A stretch of DNA of 42,611 nucleotides from Alistipes sp. (GCA_029068505.1 JAIECN010000024.1:31961-74571); one strand, 5' to 3'. Counted from the first letter of the stretch, positions 26,373-36,469 are shown. Numbers and translations are program-made. The notes: generated from the sequence alone by a model not told the origin.

Positions 26373-28481
26373 ATGTTTTTTTTGCTGTCCTTTCCTTCGA
26401 TCACTTTGCCGCTGGAGGATCCCATCCTCAAGTTCATGCTCATCATGGCCATCGTGCTGGGCGCGCCGCTCGTGTTGAACCGGCTCAAGATTCCCTATCT
26501 GCTGGGACTCATCATCGCCGGCGCCGTCATCGGCCCCAACGGGCTGAACCTCGTTCTGCGCGACAGCAGCATCATCCTTTCCGGCACGGCAGGTCTCTTG
26601 TATATCATGTTCCTATCGGGGTTGGAGATGGACATGAACGACTTCCGGCGCAACGGCTGGCGCAGTCTCGTTTTCGGACTCTATACCTTTTCCGTGCCCA
26701 TGGCGTTCGGCATCGTCGCAGGGCATTATATCTTGGGTTACCCGATCTATTCGTCCATCTTGTTGGCCGGGTTGTTCGCGTCGCAGACTTTGATCGCCTA
26801 TCCCATCGTCAGCCGCCTGGGCATCACGCGCGACCGGGCCGTGACGATCGCTGTCGGCGGTACGATCATCACCGACATCCTGGCCCTTATGGTCTTGACG
26901 GTCGTCGTCGGACTCGCTACCGGCCAGGCCGACCAGGCATTCTGGTACCGGTTCGGCTTCTCGGTCGTCGCTTGCGTGGCGGTCATTCTGGTGTGCTTCC
27001 CGTTGTTGGGCCGTTGGTTCTTCAAGCGGTGCAGCGACAGCGTTTCGCAGTATGTTTTCGTGCTGGTCATGGTCTTCTTGGGGGCTTATCTGGCCCAGGT
27101 CGCCGGTTTGGAACCCATCATCGGAGCCTTTCTGGCCGGTCTGGCCATGAACCGCCTCATCCCCGGCACTTCGCCCCTGATGAACCGCATCGAGTTCGTC
27201 GGCAACGCCATCTTCATCCCCTTCTTCTTGATCGGCGTGGGCATGTTGATCGACTACCGCGCGTTTTTCCAGAGTTGGGAGAGTCTCGAAGTCAGCGTCG
27301 TGATGATCGTCATGGTCACGGCCGCCAAATACGTCGCCGCCTGCCTCACGCAGAAGACTTTCCGCCTATCCCGCGACCAGCGCACGCTGTTGTTCGGTTT
27401 GAGCAGCGCCCACGTGGCCGCCACGCTGGCCGCTGTGATGGTGGGTTATAGCGTCGTGCTGGGCCATACGCCCGAGGGCGAGCCGATCCGGCTGCTCAAC
27501 GAAGCGGTGCTCAACGGTACGATCCTCATGATCCTGGCTACCTGCACCATTTCGACCTTCGCGTCGCAGCACGGCGCCCACAACATCGCTATCAAAGGGG
27601 CGCAGGGCGCCTCCGGGCGCGGTTCGGGCGAGCATGTGCTGATCCCCGTTTCGCGCAAGGAGGGGATCGGCGAGCTGGTGGGGTTGAGCATCGCCTTGAC
27701 CAAGCAAAAATACCGCAGTCTCTATGCCTTGAATGTCATCGACAACCGCACCGACGATCCCGAGATGAAGAAGCGTTCCGAGGCGCTGCTCGACACGGCC
27801 GCCGTGGCTGCCGCTGCCGCCGACATACACATGCACCGCCTGCTGCGCTACGATGTGAACATCGTCAACGCTATCGTCAGCGCCGTGCGCGAGCGCAACA
27901 TCACCGATCTGGTGTTGGGCATGCACGAGAGCGGCGCGGGGGCCAACCTCCCCATTCCCGGCATGTTCGGCGCCGCGACCCCTTCGGCGCTGGGTAAGAC
28001 GTTGTCCGCCGTGCTGGGGCAGTGCAACGTGACGACTTTCATCTACCGCCCGGCCCAGCCGTTCCCCACCATCCGGCGCCACATCGTCGTGGTGCCGCGC
28101 CGCGCCGAACTCGAAGCCGGCTTCCAGGCCTGGCTGCTGCGCATCCGCCATCTGGCCCACGACACGGGCGCGCAGCTGATCTTCTATGCTCCGGCCCGTA
28201 CGCTCGACCATCTGCGCGGCCGGCGCCGCAAGGACATCGCCGGATATGTCGTGCGGGAGCAGGGTTGGGACAATCCCGCCGAGCTGCTGCCCGAGCTGCG
28301 TCACGACGATTGCTTGTGGGTGGTCATGAGCCGCCGCGACCGCCTTTCCTACCAGGCGGGCATGGGCCGCATGCCGGCCTACCTCGACGAATCGCTCGCC
28401 GCAAACAGCTTCGTGCTGGTCTATCCGGTGCAGGCCGGCAATGCCGAGCAGCAAGGCATATTCAACATGAATATGGGATAG
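26373..28481 (+). CDS. CPA2-type cation:proton antiporter with UspA-like C-terminus
   Basis: A 702-residue protein. The first ~400 residues form the Na+/H+ exchanger (CPA2, KefB/NapA-like) membrane domain with 12-13 helices. Family signatures include LNRLKIPYLLGLIIAGAVIGPNGL, GLFASQTLIAYPIVSRLGI and EPIIGAFLAGLAMNRLIP. The C-terminal half is soluble and resembles universal-stress-protein domains (HVLIPVSRKEGIGELVGLSIALTK, ITDLVLGMHESGAG, TFIYRPAQPFPTIRRHIVVVPRRAELEAG), probably a regulatory nucleotide-binding part. I start at the ATG 26373 (MFFLLSFPSITLPLEDPI). The ion (Na+ or K+) is not determined. Confidence 0.9.
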   Translation: MFFLLSFPSITLPLEDPILKFMLIMAIVLGAPLVLNRLKIPYLLGLIIAGAVIGPNGLNLVLRDSSIILSGTAGLLYIMFLSGLEMDMNDFRRNGWRSLVFGLYTFSVPMAFGIVAGHYILGYPIYSSILLAGLFASQTLIAYPIVSRLGITRDRAVTIAVGGTIITDILALMVLTVVVGLATGQADQAFWYRFGFSVVACVAVILVCFPLLGRWFFKRCSDSVSQYVFVLVMVFLGAYLAQVAGLEPIIGAFLAGLAMNRLIPGTSPLMNRIEFVGNAIFIPFFLIGVGMLIDYRAFFQSWESLEVSVVMIVMVTAAKYVAACLTQKTFRLSRDQRTLLFGLSSAHVAATLAAVMVGYSVVLGHTPEGEPIRLLNEAVLNGTILMILATCTISTFASQHGAHNIAIKGAQGASGRGSGEHVLIPVSRKEGIGELVGLSIALTKQKYRSLYALNVIDNRTDDPEMKKRSEALLDTAAVAAAAADIHMHRLLRYDVNIVNAIVSAVRERNITDLVLGMHESGAGANLPIPGMFGAATPSALGKTLSAVLGQCNVTTFIYRPAQPFPTIRRHIVVVPRRAELEAGFQAWLLRIRHLAHDTGAQLIFYAPARTLDHLRGRRRKDIAGYVVREQGWDNPAELLPELRHDDCLWVVMSRRDRLSYQAGMGRMPAYLDESLAANSFVLVYPVQAGNAEQQGIFNMNMG

Positions 28482-28515
28482 AAAGAAATAATGAACATGG
28501 GGTGGGAAGAAATAA
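28473..28515 (+). repeat. 24-bp-spaced 19-bp duplication over the antiporter stop
   Basis: ATGGGATAGAAAGAAATAA (28473-28491) is repeated as ATGGGGTGGGAAGAAATAA (28497-28515), with 16 of 19 bases identical and all three changes A to G. The first copy contains the antiporter stop codon. Confidence 0.7.
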
Positions 28516-28606
28516 ATATCCGGCCGGCAATCTTCGGATGCAGACCGGAAAAAGGATTTAAATCGATGTTTAAAACGTTTTAATCCCGCGATTTTCCCTT
28601 TTCGGC

Positions 28607-28637
28607 TTTTACCTTTCGCCGAATAAGCGTATCTTTG
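28607..28637 (+). promoter_or_regulatory. promoter of der
   Basis: TTTT (28607-28610) and a perfect TATCTTTG (28630-28637) are 19 bp apart, 30 bp before the der ATG. Confidence 0.65.
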
Positions 28638-28667
28638 CGCTCTGAACCGCAAAAAAGCAAGGATACC

Positions 28668-29972
28668 ATGAGCCTCGTAGCAATCGTCGGGCGCCCCAAC
28701 GTGGGCAAGAGCACCCTTTTCAACCGCTTGGTCGGCCAGCGCAAGGCCATCGTCGACTCTACGGCCGGCACCACGCGCGACCGCCACTACGGCAAGACCG
28801 ACTGGAACGGCAAGGAGTTTTCGGTCATCGACACGGGCGGCTACACGGTCAATTCGGACGATATTTTCGAAGACGAAATCCGCCGGCAGGTGCTGCTGGC
28901 CATCGACGAGGCCGACGTCATCCTCTTTCTGGTCGAGGTTTCGACCGGGGTTACCGACCTCGACGCCCTGATGGCCGATTTGCTGCGCCGCACCTCCAAG
29001 AAGGTCATCCTGGTCTGCAACAAGGTCGACAACAACGACCAGATCTACTCCTCGCACGAGTTCTACTCGCTGGGGCTGGGCGATCCGTTCTGCATCAGCT
29101 CCATGTCGGGCAGCGGCACGGGCGATCTGATGGATGCGATCCTCGAAGCGTTGCCCGCCGATCCCACCTCCGAGCACGACGACGACCTGCCCCGCATCAC
29201 CATCGTGGGGCGCCCCAACGTGGGCAAGTCGTCGCTGACCAACGCGCTGCTGGGCGAGGAGCGCAACATCGTGACCTCGATCGCCGGCACGACGCGCGAT
29301 TCGATCCATACGCGTTACAACAAGTTCGGCATGGACTTCTATCTGGTTGACACGGCCGGCATGCGCAAGAAGGGCAAGACGATGGAAGACCTCGAATTCT
29401 ATTCGGTCATGCGGTCGATCCGCGCCATCGAGAGTTCGGACGTCTGCATCCTGATGCTCGACGCCCAGCAGGGGCTGGAGTCGCAAGACCTCAACATCCA
29501 CAACCTGATCGTCCGCAACCGCAAGGGATGCGTCATCGTAGTGAACAAGTGGGACTTGATCGAGAAGTCGAGCAACACCATGAAGGAGTGGACGGAGTTC
29601 CTGCGCAAGAAGCTCGCGCCGTTCAACGACATTCCGATCATCTTCACGTCGGTAATCAACAAACAGCGCATTCTCGACGTCTTGCAGACGGCCATGCGGG
29701 TGTTCCAGTCGCGTAAGCGGCGCATCGCCACCTCGGAACTGAACGAGTTCTTCCTGCCGCTGATCGAGAATTACCCGCCCCCGGCGACCAAGGGCAAGTA
29801 TATCAAGATCAAGTATGTGACCCAGCTGCCGACTCCTACGCCGCAGTTCGCGTTCTTCGTCAACCTGCCGCAGTACATCAAGGAGCCGTACCGCCGTTTC
29901 TTGGAGAACAACCTGCGCGAACGTTGGGATTTCTCCGGCGTGCCGATGCAGATCTATTTCCGGCAGAAGTAA
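28668..29972 (+). CDS. der: ribosome biogenesis GTPase Der (EngA)
   Basis: Essential GTPase with two tandem G domains, needed for 50S ribosomal subunit maturation. The first G domain opens with [18 protein letters not shown], with DTGG (G3) and NKVD (G4). The second has [23 protein letters not shown] and NKWD. The C-terminal KH-like domain ([30 protein letters not shown]) completes the protein at 434 residues, the normal length. I start at the ATG 28668 (MSLVAIVGR). The 11 residues ahead of it in the ORF track overlap the promoter. Confidence 0.96.
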   Translation: MSLVAIVGRPNVGKSTLFNRLVGQRKAIVDSTAGTTRDRHYGKTDWNGKEFSVIDTGGYTVNSDDIFEDEIRRQVLLAIDEADVILFLVEVSTGVTDLDALMADLLRRTSKKVILVCNKVDNNDQIYSSHEFYSLGLGDPFCISSMSGSGTGDLMDAILEALPADPTSEHDDDLPRITIVGRPNVGKSSLTNALLGEERNIVTSIAGTTRDSIHTRYNKFGMDFYLVDTAGMRKKGKTMEDLEFYSVMRSIRAIESSDVCILMLDAQQGLESQDLNIHNLIVRNRKGCVIVVNKWDLIEKSSNTMKEWTEFLRKKLAPFNDIPIIFTSVINKQRILDVLQTAMRVFQSRKRRIATSELNEFFLPLIENYPPPATKGKYIKIKYVTQLPTPTPQFAFFVNLPQYIKEPYRRFLENNLRERWDFSGVPMQIYFRQK

Positions 29973-29990
29973 CGGTGCGGCGCCGGGCGC

Positions 29991-30010
29991 TCGGGAAAGG
30001 GTTTTCCCGA
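29991..30010 (+). terminator. hairpin after der
   Basis: TCGGGAAA and TTTCCCGA form an 8-bp stem with a GGGT loop 19 bp after the der stop. There is no long T tract. Confidence 0.45.
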
Positions 30011-30050
30011 AATTCTCCCGGCCCGAAACAGCCGCTTTCCGGATAAAATT

Positions 30051-30078
30051 CGCCCCGACAGTAGATGCTGCCGGGGCG
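30051..30078 (-). terminator. terminator of the gltX-galM unit
   Basis: CGCCCCGACAG and CTGCCGGGGCG pair with one mismatch around TAGATG. On the minus strand the stem runs into AATTTTAT, a modest T tract, 50 bp beyond the galM stop. Confidence 0.6.
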
Positions 30079-30127
30079 AGACATTTCGTATCCGAGGAAA
30101 TTCCTCCTTTTCTGAAGAAATCTTTCT

Positions 30128-31183
30128 CTAATATGTGCTGAATTTATAGACCGTTTTCTGGCAGTAGAGTTCGCCCGGGTGCAGCAGCGGCGAGGGGAAC
30201 TCGGGGCGGTTGACCGCATCGGGGAAGTTCTGGCACTCGATCGCCACGCCGGCGTGGTCGGCATAGCGGCCGCCCGATTTGGTCTCGGGGCATCCGCCCG
30301 AGAGCCAGTTGCCCGTGTAGATCATCACGCTGGGCTGCGAGGTCAGCACTTCGACCTGCCGGCCCGAGCGCGGGTCGCGCAGGCATCCCGCTTCGCCCAG
30401 GATGCCGGCCTGCCAGCCGTCGAGGGCGAACGGGTGGTCGTAGCCCCGGAAGTCGCGGATATGGTTGAACTCCGAGCCGATGCCGTCGCGCAGGGGGCGG
30501 AATTGCCTGAAATCCTGCGGCGTGCCGGCCACGTCGAGCAGGCGGCCCGTGGGTATCTGCCGCTCGTTCATCTCCGGCACGCGGCTGCTCCGGAGCCGCA
30601 GTTCGTGGTCGAGCACCGAGCCGGAGGCTTCGCCCGAGAGGTTGAAGTAGACGTGATTGGTCAGGTTCACCGGCGTCGTGCGGTCGGTGCGGGCCAGGTA
30701 GGTGATCTCCAGCGCATTGTCGTCGTCGAAGTCGAAGATCGCCTGCACGTGCAGTTCGCCCGGATAGCCTTGGTCGCCGTCATCCGAGAGCAAGTCCATC
30801 ACGATGCGGTTGGTCTCCACGCTGCTTTCCCACACCCGGTCGGCGAAGCCTTGCGTGCCGCCGTGGAGGTGGTTGCCGTTGTTGTTGCGTTCGAGCCGGT
30901 ATTCCTGGCCGTCGACCGTCATGCAGCCGTCGGCTATGCGGTTGGCTACGCGGCCCACGCTCTTGCCGCAGGCGGCGCTGTCGCGGAAGTAGCATTCGGG
31001 GCGTTTGTAGCCCAGCGCCACGTCGGCCATGCGCCCTTCGCGGTCGGGCACCGTCACGGCCACGACCGCGGCGCCGTAGTTGGTGAGCTTCACCTCGGCG
31101 CCCTGCGCGTTGCGCAGGGTGTAGAGGACGATCGCCTCGCCCTCGGGCGTCATGCCCCACAAATCCTGCTCGATCTCGATCAT
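30128..31183 (-). CDS. galM: aldose 1-epimerase (mutarotase)
   Basis: A 351-residue mutarotase that interconverts alpha and beta anomers of galactose, glucose and other aldoses. Family motifs are [40 protein letters not shown], the catalytic histidine in [14 protein letters not shown], and the catalytic glutamate in [12 protein letters not shown]. No signal peptide is present, so it should be cytoplasmic. I start at the ATG overlapping the gltX stop by 4 nt. The 799-aa ORF in the track extends out of frame through gltX and is not a real fusion. Co-transcription with a tRNA synthetase gene is unusual in function but clear from the overlap. Confidence 0.93.
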   Translation of the reverse strand: MIEIEQDLWGMTPEGEAIVLYTLRNAQGAEVKLTNYGAAVVAVTVPDREGRMADVALGYKRPECYFRDSAACGKSVGRVANRIADGCMTVDGQEYRLERNNNGNHLHGGTQGFADRVWESSVETNRIVMDLLSDDGDQGYPGELHVQAIFDFDDDNALEITYLARTDRTTPVNLTNHVYFNLSGEASGSVLDHELRLRSSRVPEMNERQIPTGRLLDVAGTPQDFRQFRPLRDGIGSEFNHIRDFRGYDHPFALDGWQAGILGEAGCLRDPRSGRQVEVLTSQPSVMIYTGNWLSGGCPETKSGGRYADHAGVAIECQNFPDAVNRPEFPSPLLHPGELYCQKTVYKFSTY

Positions 31184-32718
31184 GCCTCCGCCGGTTGCAG
31201 CGTTTCCAATATCCGGTCGATGCGGCGCAGGCACTCCTCCTTGCCGATGAACGCCGTCACGTCGTACATGCCGGGGCCTTTGCCGGCGCCCACGAGCGCC
31301 AGCCGCAGGGTGTTCATGACCTGGCCCATGCCGTAGCCTTTCTCTTCGATCCAGCTGTGGACGATGCGCTCGGTGTTCTCCAGCGAGAAGTCGTCGATCG
31401 AGGCCAGCACGCCGCGCAGTTCGCGCAGGATCGCCGGGTTGTCGCCTTTCCAGTATTTGCGGGTCTGCTTCTCCTCGTATTGGGTCGGCGCCACGAAGAA
31501 GAACGAGGTCAAATCCCACAAGTCGGTCGTGAGCGTGGCGCGCTCTTTCATGATGCCCGCCGCACGGCCTGCCAGCTCGTCCGACACCTCGATGCCGTGT
31601 TCGCGCAAGACAGGTTGGTAGAGCGCAGCCAGCTCGGCGTCGCTCTTGCGGTGCATGTGCTGGGCGTTGAACCATTTGGCCTTGTCGGGCTGGAAGCGGG
31701 CGCCCGATTTCGAGACGCGCTCCAACGAGAAGCTGCCGATGAGTTCGTCCATCGAGAACAGCTCCTGCTCCGTACCGGGGTTCCAGCCCAAGAGGGCCAG
31801 CATGTTGATGAACGCCTCGGGCAGGTAGCCGTCTTCGCGGTAGCCGCGGGCCGTTTCGCCCGTGGCGGGCGACTTCCAGAAAAGCGGGAAGACCGGAAAG
31901 CCCATCTTGTCGCCGTCGCGCTTCGAGAGCTTGCCGCCGCCCGTGGGCTTCAAGAGTAGGGGCAGGTGGGCGAAGGCGGGCTGCGTGTCGCTCCAGCCGA
32001 ACGCCTTGTAGAGCAGGTAGTGGAGCGGCAGCGAGGGGAGCCACTCCTCGCCGCGGATGACGTGCGAGACCTCCATCAGGTGGTCGTCGACGATGTTGGC
32101 CAGGTGGTAGGTGGGCAGTGCGTCGGCCGACTTGTAGAGCACCTTGTCGTCGAGCGTCGAGGTGCAGACCTCCACGTGGCCGCGGATCAGGTCGTCCATC
32201 TTTACCACCTCGTCTACGGGCATCTTGAAGCGGATGACCCACTGGTCGCCGCGGTCGATGCGCGCCTTGACCTCCTCGGCGGGCAGCGCCAGCGAGGTGG
32301 CCAGTTTTTCGCGCACCCGGTGGTCGTAGGCGAACGCCTCGCCGCGGGCCTCGGCCTCCTTGCGCAGGGCGTCGAGTTCCTCGGCCGAGTCGAACGCATA
32401 GTAGGCCCAGCCCGCGTCGACGAGCTGGAGGGCATATTTCAGATAGATTTCGCGCCGCTCGCTCTGGCGGTAGGGGGCGTGGGGGCCGCCGACACCGACT
32501 CCCTCGTCGATCCCGATGCCGCACCACTTGAGCGACTCCATGATATACTCCTCGGCACCCGGCACGAAGCGCTGCGAATCGGTATCCTCGATGCGCAGGA
32601 TCATCGTGCCCCCATGCTGGCGGGCGAAGAGGTAGTTGTAAAGCGCCGTGCGTACGCCGCCGATGTGCAGCGGGCCGGTGGGGCTGGGGGCGAAACGGAC
32701 TCTGACAGGTCTTTTCAT
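31180..32718 (-). CDS. gltX: glutamyl-tRNA synthetase
   Basis: Class I synthetase charging tRNA-Glu (512 residues). The HIGH region reads [21 protein letters not shown] near the N-terminus. The KMSKS-type loop is [11 protein letters not shown], and a C-terminal helical anticodon-binding part follows. I start at [15 protein letters not shown] (32718); the 25-residue extension in the ORF track precedes the conserved start. The stop overlaps galM (ATGA). No adjacent GatCAB genes are visible, so whether the enzyme also misacylates tRNA-Gln cannot be judged here. Confidence 0.96.
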   Translation of the reverse strand: MKRPVRVRFAPSPTGPLHIGGVRTALYNYLFARQHGGTMILRIEDTDSQRFVPGAEEYIMESLKWCGIGIDEGVGVGGPHAPYRQSERREIYLKYALQLVDAGWAYYAFDSAEELDALRKEAEARGEAFAYDHRVREKLATSLALPAEEVKARIDRGDQWVIRFKMPVDEVVKMDDLIRGHVEVCTSTLDDKVLYKSADALPTYHLANIVDDHLMEVSHVIRGEEWLPSLPLHYLLYKAFGWSDTQPAFAHLPLLLKPTGGGKLSKRDGDKMGFPVFPLFWKSPATGETARGYREDGYLPEAFINMLALLGWNPGTEQELFSMDELIGSFSLERVSKSGARFQPDKAKWFNAQHMHRKSDAELAALYQPVLREHGIEVSDELAGRAAGIMKERATLTTDLWDLTSFFFVAPTQYEEKQTRKYWKGDNPAILRELRGVLASIDDFSLENTERIVHSWIEEKGYGMGQVMNTLRLALVGAGKGPGMYDVTAFIGKEECLRRIDRILETLQPAEA

Positions 32719-32850
32719 CGTTTTTTTCGTTAGTATATTTTCATCGGGCCGCAGCCCGCGGAGCGCGAGCACCGGAGTTGCGAGCCTCCGCATCCGGGGA
32801 GTGCGGCTCGCCCGGCTCTGCCGGAAGTTCGACAGTAAATAAAGCGTCCG

Positions 32851-33570
32851 TTATTTTATTCGGTATTCGATCCGCATGGTGATGCGGGCTTTCTTGTTGC
32901 GCGACGAGGTGTTGAACGACCCGCCGGCCGAGAACTCCTCGTTGGAGTTGGCGCCCGTGATCTGGAAGACGCCCATGCGTGCCGAAGCCACGCGGCCGAT
33001 CTTCGTGCCGGCATTGGCGGCGATCTTCTCGGCGCGCGTGCGCGCATCGGCCGAGGCGGTTTCGATCAGCCCCATTTTCACGTCGTCGAGCTTCGTGTAG
33101 TAGTAGTCGGGGGCGTAGGCCTCGATCGAGACGCCCTGGGCGATGAGCGACGAGATTTCGCGCGAGATGGTCTCGACCTTCTCCACCTCCTTGGACTCGA
33201 CGGTGAAGCGCTGGCGCAGCTGGTAGCCCGAGAAACGGTTGCCGGCCCACTTGCCGTCCTGGTAGACGGTGGTGTACTGCTTGTCGACATTCACGAACTC
33301 GAAGACCACGGCGTCGTCGTCCAGACCTTTCGAGGTCAGATACTGCTTGACCTTGGCCTTGCTTGCCTCGATCTGGGCGTAGCCTGCGGCCACGTTGGGC
33401 GCCTCGGCCGTCAGCGTGCCCGTCCAGACGATCAAGTCGGAGGTGAACTCCGTCTCGCCGAGACCCGTCACGACGATGGTGTCCTGCGAACGATACTTGT
33501 AGGTGTAGGAGCGACCCAGAACAAAGGCGCAGACGATGGCTGCAGCAGCGATGATGATGTACTTTTTCAT
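32851..33570 (-). CDS. SIMPL domain-containing envelope protein
   Basis: A 239-residue protein with an N-terminal hydrophobic signal/anchor (MKKYIIIAAAAIVCAFVLG) and a SIMPL (DUF541) domain. Visible features are TIVVTGLGETEFTSDLIVWTGTLTAEAPN, a long central helix-rich part, VSIEAYAPDYYYTKLDDVKMGLIETASADARTRAEKIA and the last strand ARITMRIEYRIK. It should face the periplasm. Family members form oligomeric rings, and their role is not settled. I start at the ATG 33570. It ends 132 bp from gltX and starts 74 bp from the ychF stop. Confidence 0.87.
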   Translation of the reverse strand: MKKYIIIAAAAIVCAFVLGRSYTYKYRSQDTIVVTGLGETEFTSDLIVWTGTLTAEAPNVAAGYAQIEASKAKVKQYLTSKGLDDDAVVFEFVNVDKQYTTVYQDGKWAGNRFSGYQLRQRFTVESKEVEKVETISREISSLIAQGVSIEAYAPDYYYTKLDDVKMGLIETASADARTRAEKIAANAGTKIGRVASARMGVFQITGANSNEEFSAGGSFNTSSRNKKARITMRIEYRIK

Positions 33571-33644
33571 GGTACGATATTTTTTAAGTTTCTGAAATCC
33601 GATGTCGTGTTGCGGCCACGCCGCTGCCCCGCGCAAATCGATCT

Positions 33645-34745
33645 TTATACGTTGAACAGGAAGTGCATGATGTCGCCGTCCTGGACGATGTATTCTTTGC
33701 CCTCGATGCCGATCTTGCCCGCGTCGCGGCAGGCCTTTTCCGAACCCAGACTCACGTAGTCGTCGTACTTGATCACTTCGGCCCGGATGAAACCCTTTTC
33801 GAAGTCGGTGTGGATGATGCCGGCCGTCTGGGGGGCTTTCATTCCGCGCGAGTAGGTCCAGGCACGGGTTTCGTCGGCTCCCGTGGTGAAGAACGTTTCG
33901 AGATCGAGCAATTTATAGGCCGATTTGATCAGACGCGCCACGCCCGACTCCTTCAACCCGAGGTCTTCGAGGAAAAGCTGCCGCTCCTCGTAGCTCTCCA
34001 GCTCGGCGATGTCGGCCTCGGTGGCTGCCGCGATGATGAGCATTTCGGCTTTCTCGTCGGCGATGGCCGCACGCACGGCTTCGGTATGGGCGTTGCCCGT
34101 GGCGGCGCTCTTCTCGTCGACGTTGCAGACGTAGAGCACCGGTTTGTCGGTCAGCAGGTTGAGGTCGGCGACCAATTTGCGGTCTTCCTTCTCCAGCTCC
34201 ACGGTGCGGGCCGAACGTCCTTGTTCGAGCACCGCCTTGTACTGCAGCAGCAGCTCGACCTGCCTCTTGGCGTTCTTGTCGCCGCCCGAGGTGGCCTGCT
34301 TCTGCGTCTTGGCCAGGCGCCCCTCGACGGTCTCCAGGTCTTTGAGCTGCAACTCGGTGTCGATGATGCCCTTGTCGCGCACGGGGTCGATCGAACCGTC
34401 GACGTGGGTGATGTTGCCGTTGTCGAAGCAGCGCAGCACGTGGATGATGGCGTGGGTGTTGCGGATGTTGCCCAGGAACTTGTTGCCCAGACCCTCGCCC
34501 TTGGAAGCGCCCTTTACCAACCCGGCGATGTCCACGATCTCGATGGTCGTCGGGACGACGCGCTTGGGGTTGTCGATCTCGGCCAGCTTGACGAGCCGCT
34601 CGTCGGGCACCGTGATGACGCCCACGTTAGGCTCGATGGTGCAGAACGGGAAGTTGGCCGCCTGGGCCTTGGCGTTGGACAAGCAGTTGAAAAGGGTCGA
34701 TTTACCGACGTTGGGCAATCCTACGATGCCGCATTGAAGTGCCAT
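33645..34745 (-). CDS. ychF: redox/ribosome-associated ATPase YchF (OLA1 family)
   Basis: A 366-residue OBG-family P-loop protein that prefers ATP over GTP and binds ribosomes. It shows [19 protein letters not shown] (G1), DIAGLVKGASKGEGLGNKFLGNIR (G3), an altered G4 NVDE in YVCNVDEKSA (typical of ATP preference), a coiled-coil insertion, and the C-terminal TGS domain ending IVQDGDIMHFLFNV. I start at MALQCGIVG (34745). The 92 extra residues in the ORF track extend across the promoter and have no family similarity. The mobile element lies just upstream. Confidence 0.96.
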   Translation of the reverse strand: MALQCGIVGLPNVGKSTLFNCLSNAKAQAANFPFCTIEPNVGVITVPDERLVKLAEIDNPKRVVPTTIEIVDIAGLVKGASKGEGLGNKFLGNIRNTHAIIHVLRCFDNGNITHVDGSIDPVRDKGIIDTELQLKDLETVEGRLAKTQKQATSGGDKNAKRQVELLLQYKAVLEQGRSARTVELEKEDRKLVADLNLLTDKPVLYVCNVDEKSAATGNAHTEAVRAAIADEKAEMLIIAAATEADIAELESYEERQLFLEDLGLKESGVARLIKSAYKLLDLETFFTTGADETRAWTYSRGMKAPQTAGIIHTDFEKGFIRAEVIKYDDYVSLGSEKACRDAGKIGIEGKEYIVQDGDIMHFLFNV

Positions 34746-34771
34746 ATGATAGTTGTTTTCGTTTCGGAGGA

Positions 34772-34779
34772 CAAAGATA
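34772..34779 (-). promoter_or_regulatory. -7 box of ychF
   Basis: The minus strand reads TATCTTTG (perfect TAnnTTTG), ending 26 bp before the ychF start codon. Confidence 0.65.
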
Positions 34780-35147
34780 CGAAGAATTTCGGAGAAAGTA
34801 AGGTTATGGGGAGGAATAAGGTTAAGTATTTGAGAGGCAGAAATGTTACCCGCTGATTCTCGTCGAGTTGCGAAAAGGCCGAAAAGCAGGATTTCGAGGA
34901 GTTGAGCGAGGTTTTCATTACTTATCCGCTGCCTTTTTCGGGTCGGTAAGGAGGTCGCAAAACCTTGTTTTCGCTTTTGGGAAACGGGTCTGCACTTCGA
35001 GGGACGCCGGTTTTCTCGCATGAGTTCACGACAAAGGTAGTCGTTTTACTCGGAGTTTCGCGAAAAGACGGCTTCGGAGGTGATGACATAGTATCTTATT
35101 CTATGTTCCGCTTTGTTTTTCACGGCTTCAAATAACTCTATATCAGT

Positions 35148-35155
35148 TAATTTTG
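35148..35155 (+). promoter_or_regulatory. -7 box of the first integrase gene
   Basis: TAATTTTG matches TAnnTTTG and ends 3 bp before the ATG at 35159. This makes the in-frame ATG at 35174 a credible alternative start. Confidence 0.5.
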
Positions 35156-35158
35156 TAA

Positions 35159-36469
35159 ATGGTTAATAGAGTTATGAATCACGAGGATGTAAAGGTTGCG
35201 TTCTACCTCAAAAAGAACGTTTTCAGTAAGCCGAGGGCAGAGGCGAACTCGTTCGCACTATGCAGAGGCGAGAAAAGGTGCACGAACGTGAACGAAACGA
35301 ATGCCGAGGGTCGTTGCCCCGTCATGGGCCGATTGACCGTCGGAGTGTCGGAATGCGTGTTCAGTGCCAAGATGCTTGCGCCGCGTTCGCTGTGGGTGTC
35401 GGGTCGTGCCAAAGGCAAAAGTGCCGAAGCAGTCGAAATCAACCGTCGATTAGACGAGCTGCGGGCTTCGGCGCTGGCGATCTATCGCGAGCTGTCTGCT
35501 GTTCGCGAGCGGGTAACGGCCGAGGAGGTCAAATGTCTGCTGCTGGGTATGGCTTTCGGTCAAGAGACGCTGCTCGATTACTTCTGCTCGTTCATCGAGC
35601 ATTTCGAGAAACGGGTCGGTGTGAATCGGGCTGCTAAATCGGCACGCACTTATCGTTGCGCCTACGAACACGTCGAACGGTTTTTGTCGGAGCGATTGCG
35701 GCTGTCGGATGTTCCGTTCTCCGTCTTGGATCGGTCGTTCATCGGCAAGTTCGATCTGTATCTGCGCACGGAACGGAAACTGGCTCCGAACACCGTCGTT
35801 CTCTACATGTCGCGCCTGCATACGGTCATCAACAAGGCTATCGCCGCAGGAATCATCACTGCCGATCCGTTCTCTGGGTACGAGCCTCCGCGTCCCGAAC
35901 GCAGACGACGTTATCTCACGCGCGAGGAGTTGCAGCGGCTGATGACAACGCCGCTCCCTTCATCGAGGCTTTACCTCGTTCGCGACTTGTTTTTGTTCTC
36001 CTGCTATACGGGTATCAGCTACGGCGATATGTGCCGCTTGACTGCTGCGAACCTCGAAACGGCCGAAGACGGAACTACGTGGATTAAGGCGACGCGCGAA
36101 AAGACCAACGTGGAGTTCGAGATACCGCTGCTCGACCTGCCGCTCCGTATCATCGACAAATACCGCGATACGACCTCGGACGGCAAATTGCTCCCGATGT
36201 ACGGAAACTCGGAATTGAACAAGGGACTGAAACACCTCGCCGCCACCTGCGGCATCGACCGCAAGCTGACCTTTCATATGGCCCGCCATACCTACGCGAC
36301 GGAAATCACACTCTCGCATGGTGTGCCGATGGAGACGGTCAGCCGGATGTTGGGGCACAGCCGCGTCGATACGACGCAGATCTACGCCCAAGTAACCGAC
36401 AATAAAATCGACATTGACACGCAGTCGCTCGACGAGCGGATTGCAGAACGATTTACTGTCGCTATTTAA
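35159..36469 (+). CDS. tyrosine recombinase / integrase 1 (IntDOT-like)
   Basis: A 436-residue site-specific tyrosine recombinase with an N-terminal arm-binding region, a SAM-like core-binding domain (about 150-255) and a catalytic domain. Catalytic residues are H373 and R376 (FHMARHTY), H400 (LGHSRVDTT) and nucleophile Y409 (QIYAQV), with a likely Lys in TREKTNVEFEIPL. The usual first arginine is replaced by Ser287 in CYTGISYGDM, as known for the CTnDOT integrase. It probably catalyses integration and excision of the element with the adjacent second recombinase, whose gene starts 14 bp downstream. The start at 35159 or 35174 is undecided. Confidence 0.92.
   Translation: MVNRVMNHEDVKVAFYLKKNVFSKPRAEANSFALCRGEKRCTNVNETNAEGRCPVMGRLTVGVSECVFSAKMLAPRSLWVSGRAKGKSAEAVEINRRLDELRASALAIYRELSAVRERVTAEEVKCLLLGMAFGQETLLDYFCSFIEHFEKRVGVNRAAKSARTYRCAYEHVERFLSERLRLSDVPFSVLDRSFIGKFDLYLRTERKLAPNTVVLYMSRLHTVINKAIAAGIITADPFSGYEPPRPERRRRYLTREELQRLMTTPLPSSRLYLVRDLFLFSCYTGISYGDMCRLTAANLETAEDGTTWIKATREKTNVEFEIPLLDLPLRIIDKYRDTTSDGKLLPMYGNSELNKGLKHLAATCGIDRKLTFHMARHTYATEITLSHGVPMETVSRMLGHSRVDTTQIYAQVTDNKIDIDTQSLDERIAERFTVAI

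Larger units (their letters stand above)
34746..35158. other. 413-bp junction between ychF and the mobile element
   Basis: This includes the ychF promoter on the left, about 250 bp with no recognised feature, an ACATAG-N9-CTATGT dyad (35086-35106), and the integrase promoter box on the right. The left end of the element must lie in this stretch; I cannot fix it without the right end or an empty-site sequence. Confidence 0.55.

Noticed and set aside
30128-32527. 799-aa ORF seeming to fuse galM to an Arg/Pro-rich N-terminal domain
   Set aside because: The N-terminal half is an out-of-frame reading of gltX; galM has its own ATG overlapping the gltX stop.
34746-35021. 92-residue N-terminal extension of YchF in the ORF track
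   Set aside because: It crosses the TATCTTTG promoter box and has no similarity to the family, whose proteins start at the G1 region.
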